DNA from: Galerina marginata
Taxonomy: Eukaryota > Basidiomycota > Agaricomycetes > Agaricales > Galerinaceae
NCBI GenBank assembly: GCA_023014335.1
Contig: JAECYW010000018.1
Coordinates: 1,588,445-1,652,444, forward strand
Length of the DNA: 64,000 nt
Direction: 5' to 3'
Shown piece after piece: positions 58,124 to 64,000 of the stretch; the stretch's first letter is position 1, and each line of letters opens with the position of its first letter. The notes under the pieces are model-generated. The model saw nothing but the letters and a program-made list of their open reading frames with translations, did not search any database and was not told the DNA's origin. The translations under genes and the position numbers were made by a program.

Positions 58124-60361
58124 CGTCCAGGAAGCAGGACCTTTGGCGGATAATGGGTAGAAAGCCTGGTACAGGTTGAATTTATACGCTGGCAAACCCT
58201 CTGTAGCCACCTCGTCATTTATGACGATGTGGGTCTATCCAGGTTGAGGTATCCGTCTACTAGTCTGTTCAAGGTCATCGCCTCATTGTGGGTAAAATTT
58301 CAGTTCAAAGTACGTTGGCGCGGATGACTATCATCTGAAAGGATAAATATAGGTGGCCATTCGATGCAGTGCAACAGCATAATTAAGCCATGTCACTAGT
58401 GCGCTCTTCCAGTCCGAAGCTAATATTCAGGGAGGATATACATCGCATATTTCAAAGTAGCACTGAGTTAGAAGGTATTTCCCTTGCCTTCGTTTCTGTT
58501 CGTTGGCATGCCATCGTCTCCGACCCATACGGAAGAACAATTTTTCTATTTCTACCCGATATATGCAACGTGGACTTCCCCGAGTTTTCGCCATCGCAGT
58601 TTGGGTAATACATTCCTTTCTTAAACGTCAAGTGGAGCTGGGTAGAAGGGAGGGAGAAAGTACAAGTTCTATGTACTTGGGTAATATAAATACACACCAT
58701 ACTAAAGCCAACGTTAGCCATAGGATATTTAACTGTGTGGAGCAAGTCACGGAGGAGTCAGCTCAAGGTTGAGCCTGTTCTTCCCAGCCACAAGGAGCGG
58801 CGGGGTGCGGACTGCACCAGCGACGATCTTCTGACGGGCAGTCTGCTGGCCGCCAGGGTGTCTGGGCGCCGGATGAAGCAGAGTGTTTTTGACGTATCAT
58901 TTAAGGGATGCACCAAAAAAAGTTGTGGGCAACATAAAAATAAAGTCGGTGTTCTGAATCCAAGAAGGCTATCCCTCTGACATCGCCTCCGAGAGGAGCT
59001 AACCAGTCCGATGACGGAGAAGACGGCTCGAATCCACTCCACCTAACCGAACAAACCGAGATTAAAACATAGTCAGAGCACCGAGCAGCATGCCACATGC
59101 TGTGAGCTAAGAAGGCGATGATGTCGGCTGCCGGGCTAATTTTGGACACTCAGGATGAGGATTGCCTTCAAGGTGGATATTTACTGTGTGCAGAGTATCG
59201 ACGGTCAGCAGGAGGGGTTCGCGGGCTCCAAGAAAGGGGGCCGGCGCGGGCGGATTAGAATTGACATTTGGGAGGGAAGGAAAGGTGAGGTGAGGTCAAG
59301 CGGTGTGAGCAGGGAGTAGACGGGCGGGACGAACCTTTGTAAACGATGATAGATCTACTTCGGCCCAACAGTTAGGAGAAGGACAACGGAGTGAGGCCTG
59401 GCGGATACCAGATGAAGGCGAAACCAGTGCCAGCCAACAGAACGATGCAGAAGTAGATAAAGGAAAGAATGAGGGGAAGGGAGTATAATCCCGTTTCGAT
59501 TGAAAGACACCTTCATTGCTGTAAGATCACAGACACACGACTGGGACTCTGGCTGAGGATGTTGTCCAGCGTTTGAAGTACTGTCACGGGCGAGAATGAT
59601 GGGAATAACGAGGAAGAGGAGCGAGAGAGCGTCGAGGTGGACTAGTATCCAGTGGAACGATGCATACCTTATGTTTTACTATTTCCTGTGGATTTAATAA
59701 CCAACTGGAGGCATGAATATGAAATCGGGTGGATAAGCCAGCCGTGACGAGGTCGACACAACCGCACCGCTTGACGTCGTGGGACGGGTCATAATTAATG
59801 CCTGAGCCTTTAGGTATCATGAGTCCGCGACAGCACCTGGAATGACGCGGATGGTTTCAAAGTCGTGTGTTAAAGCCTCGTGGAAGACAGAGGCTACCAA
59901 ATTCTAAAATGGAGCGAGAAAAGTAGGAGCGAACCGAGATGCCCACGGGCACTAATTGGCAGATAATGAATTAACGTTTAACGTTGACGGACGTCCTATA
60001 TACTCACAAGTCGTTAATTGAGATCTATTACGGTGGAGAGCAAACCAGAGTCAGGTCTTGATGATGTCGGATCCTGGACGTAGAGTAGATGAAAATACGT
60101 CGCCGCTGGCCAACGTCATCCGTCATCCAAATTCTGCATCCATCCACAAACGTTGTAAATATCAACTGAGAATCTTACAGCCACATTGCTTGGTGTCAAG
60201 GCACCAGTATGATACCCATATCTTGCCCATGAGCCGTCTACACGAGTGTCGGGGCGGGTGTCAGCTTCGAGCACCTTCCGCTCACCAATTTATTGACACC
60301 CAAGTTGCATCGGATGCTTTGCTGTCCATCAGAAAACCTGCTCTAAAAAACCTCAGAATTG
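58124..60361. other. 2.2 kb without a convincing gene
   Basis: A GC-rich island at about 58770-58890 stands out, with an open minus-strand frame (FIRRPDTLAASRLP). A second minus frame (59820-59584) has no features. A TATA-like TATAAATT (58177, minus) sits upstream of the interrupted gene. Confidence 0.4.
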
Positions 60362-63280
60362 CACAAAAAGTGGAAGAGGCTGCAGCAAAGTTGACCGAAC
60401 TTTCTCCTTCACTCCACGAGTCGCGGTTAGTAGCTACCGCCGTGTGGGTGTCATCCAAGTTCTATCGCAGCCAGGCTGTCTAGTTAGCCCTGCAGAACGA
60501 ACGACTTGTTTCTCGCCCAATTTCATAATTCTAGCGCAAGCAGGGTATGAAAAAGAGCCATGGAGGCGCAAGTAGACATACGTACTGTCTTGAAAGCGGT
60601 CGTTCGAGGTTTAGGACGAAAATAAATATGTTTCGATCCTGCTCCTAATGTGCAGCATTTAGAGTAAGTAGGTACGGTGTAACGGAGAAATCTACTTCCT
60701 TTTGCAGGCTCAATATTGAGATATATGAAATACGACGAGAAATACTCACAGGAAGCAATAAATGGCGGGCGTTGGGGGAGGTGGGTGCACGACTTCCGAT
60801 TGCTAAACACATAGCGAACACCTGTCAAATTTGTGCAATACATAATGCGAGTGCAACGGGAACTTGAATCGGAAACTCACCTGCATACGTTCGACAAAGC
60901 GGCACAGCGGCATAGACGTCTACAGTGCTTGACAACCTTCCCCCAGATTTGAGGGCTAGGTTAGCAAGCCAGGTGCAATGAGCACGAATTTACGCTGCAG
61001 TTTTTTTGTTCACAGTGTCGGATTGACAAACAAGAAGGGGAGAGAAAACAGATGACGATCACGCGAGAATCCAACGAGATCTTCTGAAAGCAGCCATTTG
61101 AGTTATCTAATCGTCTTATCTAAGTATTTGGTCCGCCTCCCGAAGCAAACATCGATCTCTGAGATTCTACCCTCCAGGTTGCTCCATCAGCAAGACGCTT
61201 ACACACTCCTTGTACGCGTTCTAAACCGGCGATGGACGACTGCCTTGAATCGACTTGACCATCCTCGTCCTGGTCCTTGATTTGCTCTTCCTCCATGGTT
61301 TGCAATAACGGTAAGCTCGTGCCAAACCTAGGCTTCGAACGATGAAGACGCTTATTTGTGGTCTTTTTCTCCTCTTATAGGATCCATTTACCCCTTGTTG
61401 GATTAAAACTGCGGTACCATGCCGTAGTCTTCTCGAGATACACCTCTGGTACATCAACCTCGAGAGGCCCATGAGCGTTTCTAACTCTCTTTCGCGACGA
61501 CGCGAATCCAGGCGAATTGCATCGTTACTAGGGTCAGCATTACACTCATAACACGTCCGCCGACGCCCCCCTGGCCGTCATCGCGTCAGAGCCTCAGTCA
61601 AGCTCGGACTCGCTGGCTCAATCCTGCGTCCTCTATTCACACTTTTCATTCCGTCCCACCCTCCACCCTCACCCATTTCACCCCTTCGCTAGCCTCACCC
61701 TTACATCTCCAGGGCTCAGATCCTCTCCGTTTTCCGAATCCTAACCTTTCGGTCCTTTCCTCGACCTCGACCTCGTCTTTTTGAGCCTGAAGCCTTTCTC
61801 AGGTTTACCTACGACCACCAGCGGTGGGACATCGGGAAATCGTCGTTACCTATAACCCAGCAAGTCGTCCACCCCCTCTTCTTCGTCACTGTCGTCGCTG
61901 AGACGTGTCGCTTCAGAGAAGCCTCTGAACTGCTCTTTCGCCATCCCGCATTCCAATCGAATTCTGGCTCTGCAGCGGTGGCAGTTGCACCAGCCTATCT
62001 ACCTGCAGCAGGCACCGTAATCTTCGTTCATTGCCTAGTGGTCGACGTCACACGTTCATTCTCTCAACTTCGACTGGGTCTCCGCGTTCGTCTGAACCCA
62101 CTCGAACTAAAGAGGATGACGTCGTGCTGGTGGGGCGGGTGTTGGCGGTATTGGCCTTAGGAAACCCGGGCGCTGCCCTGGACCCGTCATCGAAGACGGC
62201 GTTTTCATACGAAGTTTGAACATCTGGCCACAGGGTTTCGATGCCATAAACGTCGGCGAGGAATCCTAGGAACATTTCAGTCTGCATACCGAATCTTGGC
62301 ACCTCCCTTCGCTTTTGGATCCACAAGCCGACCACGATCACCACCGGATGTCAGGGCACGATGAAGCATGGGGTGTGAGGTGCCGCCCCAGCGTGATGAT
62401 CGTGCTTCTTTACGCATACATGCTGGGATTCGAGGAGCAGAGGACGAGGAGAATGACGATGACGATGGGGTTCGGGAGCTGATGGTGATGATGGCCGGGC
62501 TGGCTATGGGAAGGAGGAGCGATACGATACGGGTGCGGACGCAGGTGGGACAAGAAAAGGGAAAGGAAGTGTGCTGTTCGGATTGGGCTGCTCTCTTCGG
62601 ATTGGACTACCCTGGTTCGACCGCCCGCACGGAGCCTCGAGAGAACCTAGGCGATAACACAAGGAATGCGAACTGGCGTCTTCCCGGCTCGAGGAACATT
62701 TCCTTCTGCTGCGACCTGGCATTGTCGCCGTCCTCGCACACGCCCATCCATCTACTTTACTCCGCCGTCCACCTTCCGTACATCCTTCCGTTGATGGTGG
62801 ATGGCTCTGCTTTCTTACTGGGCCCGCTGGCACGACCCCATTTCATCCTGCCTCACCCCACCCCCGTCCCGTCCCAGCCCGTCGTGAAGCCAACGCCTAA
62901 ACCCAACACCGACGTAGCAGCACCAGCAGTCTTCAATTACCACCCCAACTAGATGGCAGTTTTAGAGGGGCTGATGGGAGAGGTACGGCCGATCAGCTTG
63001 TGTGGAGCAGGGGCGGGGCTGCGGACGCAGGAGCAAGGGCAGGTGCAGAGGAAGAGGAATAGACGCGGATGAGATACCTATCGATGTTTGGGGTGGAGGT
63101 GCTGACGCGTGAGGGGGCCGCCGCTTGTATTGGCGGTGCTAGTTCGAGTGCGTGTGCGTTTGGATTTGGAGCTGTTAGTGATGATGATGCAGCTGCTATG
63201 ACTGTCGTTTTTGGCGGGCGGGGGCGGGTGGGTAGGGATATGTGGGGAAATCAGGAGATAAGAGGCGGAGGAGGGTTACT
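60362..63280. repeat. Subtelomeric repeat, copy C
   Basis: The copy nearest the telomere, in the same orientation as A and B. It keeps the small intron (GTGAGTTTCC, minus, near 60879) and the SEVVHPPPPTP exon-like piece. Compared with B it has many small insertions and deletions, so no frame is shared throughout. Confidence 0.8.
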
Positions 63281-63522
63281 GGCGGGGGAATGAGGGCGCT
63301 TTGAAGGACGAGAAGGAGTAGCGGAGGTGGGGATGGAAGTCGAACGTCGATGAGTTGGGCGGGGCGCGGACGCGGATGTTACAGCCCGTATTTCGATATT
63401 GGAAGGCAATCTTCAAGCTTCAAAGCCTCAAGCTTCGAACTGAAAATGTCGGGGTCAACGTCGACGCAAACGTGGATCCTGTCGTAGATTGTGGATTGCC
63501 GACGAACCACGGATTCTGACAC

Positions 63523-63555
<33 letters not shown>

Positions 63556-63930
63556 CCCCGTCGCGTAGCCAAATCCCGAAAACCAAACCCAACGCTTACC
63601 CACGAGATTCAGGGTAGATGCAGCAGCCCAATCGCCAAGCTCTAATGATATCGATCAGCGCTCCGTCCTTAGCTTCCCCGTCGCCTTCTTTTGTCATGTC
63701 GTTCTACGCCTCCAGGTCGCCTTCCATCTGATTCTGCTCGGCTTACCTCGAGGCTTTTTTTCTTTGGCAGCTTTGGTCCTGCCGTCAAGTCCGCACATGC
63801 GTGCATATGCACCGAAATACTGCTTCTAGGCGTACGAAGATGAAGATGCGCTATAAGAACTGGTCCTGGATTCGGTGGCGGTCTGGCTGCCAATGCCGGT
63901 CTGGATGCTATGAGGGTCGTACGGTTCGCG
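63281..63930. other. Telomere-adjacent sequence
   Basis: GC-rich, no gene supported. A C30 run is listed separately. The last 30 bases before the telomere (ATGAGGGTCGTACGGTTCGC) show no degenerate telomere units. Confidence 0.5.
63525..63554 (+). repeat. C30 homopolymer
   Basis: Thirty consecutive C, followed by G and CCCC, about 380 bp from the telomere. The exact length is likely uncertain in the assembly. Confidence 0.8.
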
Positions 63931-64000
63931 GTTAGGGTTAGGGTTAGGGTTAGGGTTAGGGTTAGGGTTAGGGTTAGGGTTAGGGTTAGGGTTAGGGTTA
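63931..64000 (+). repeat. Telomere, (TTAGGG)n
   Basis: Eleven and a half uninterrupted TTAGGG units up to the window end, G-rich strand running 5'-3' outward, as expected at a right chromosome end. No variant units. Confidence 0.98.

Noticed and set aside
59025..59045. Possible tRNA T-arm (GGCTCGAATCC)
   Set aside because: The neighbouring bases do not pair into a T stem, and no acceptor or anticodon arm is present on either strand.

Overview
This is the right-hand end of a fungal chromosome, almost certainly from a wood- or litter-decaying basidiomycete (Agaricomycetes). The window ends in eleven-plus TTAGGG telomere units. Its genes are broken by many 45-80 nt GT-AG introns. Its gene content is typical of the group: a class II (manganese-type) peroxidase, two GMC oxidoreductases, a GH79 glycoside hydrolase, a sedolisin protease, F-box proteins, a NACHT NTPase and small cysteine-rich proteins. 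All intron-exon models here were built by eye, using splice signals, phase agreement and total length divisible by three. No similarity search was run.

Left part (1-20 kb): the 3' seven exons of a GMC oxidoreductase cut by the window edge; a long stretch with no convincing gene; a protein with a nucleotidyltransferase-like motif (6.3-7.5 kb); a 77-residue cysteine-rich secreted protein (8.6-9.0 kb); a NACHT/STAND NTPase on the minus strand (10.8-13.5 kb); an intron-containing tRNA-Ser (14.8 kb); a frameshifted small secreted protein gene (18 kb); and a decayed F-box gene (18.7-20.2 kb).

Middle (20-33 kb): a 204-bp MITE-like element; a segmental duplication (about 22.3-24.7 and 25.4-29.1 kb) that carries two copies of a small cysteine-containing protein gene and, in the second block, a broken piece of RHO1; then the intact RHO1 GTPase gene (29.7-32.5 kb), whose fourth intron is 1,870 nt long and full of degenerate repeats.

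Central secretome block (34-48 kb): a sedolisin (14 exons), a class II peroxidase (18 exons, with a 7-nt microexon and a GC-AG intron), and a second, complete GMC oxidoreductase, all on the minus strand. A GMC oxidase can supply the H2O2 a peroxidase needs, so the last two are plausible partners outside the cell. A hypothetical gene and a single-exon F-box gene follow.

Subtelomere (49-64 kb): three direct copies of one degenerate repeat (A 49-50 kb, B 53.6-56.9 kb, C 60.4-63.3 kb). Between A and B lies an intact GH79 gene, and between B and C a small gene interrupted by an in-frame stop. The end carries a run of 30 C and then the telomere.
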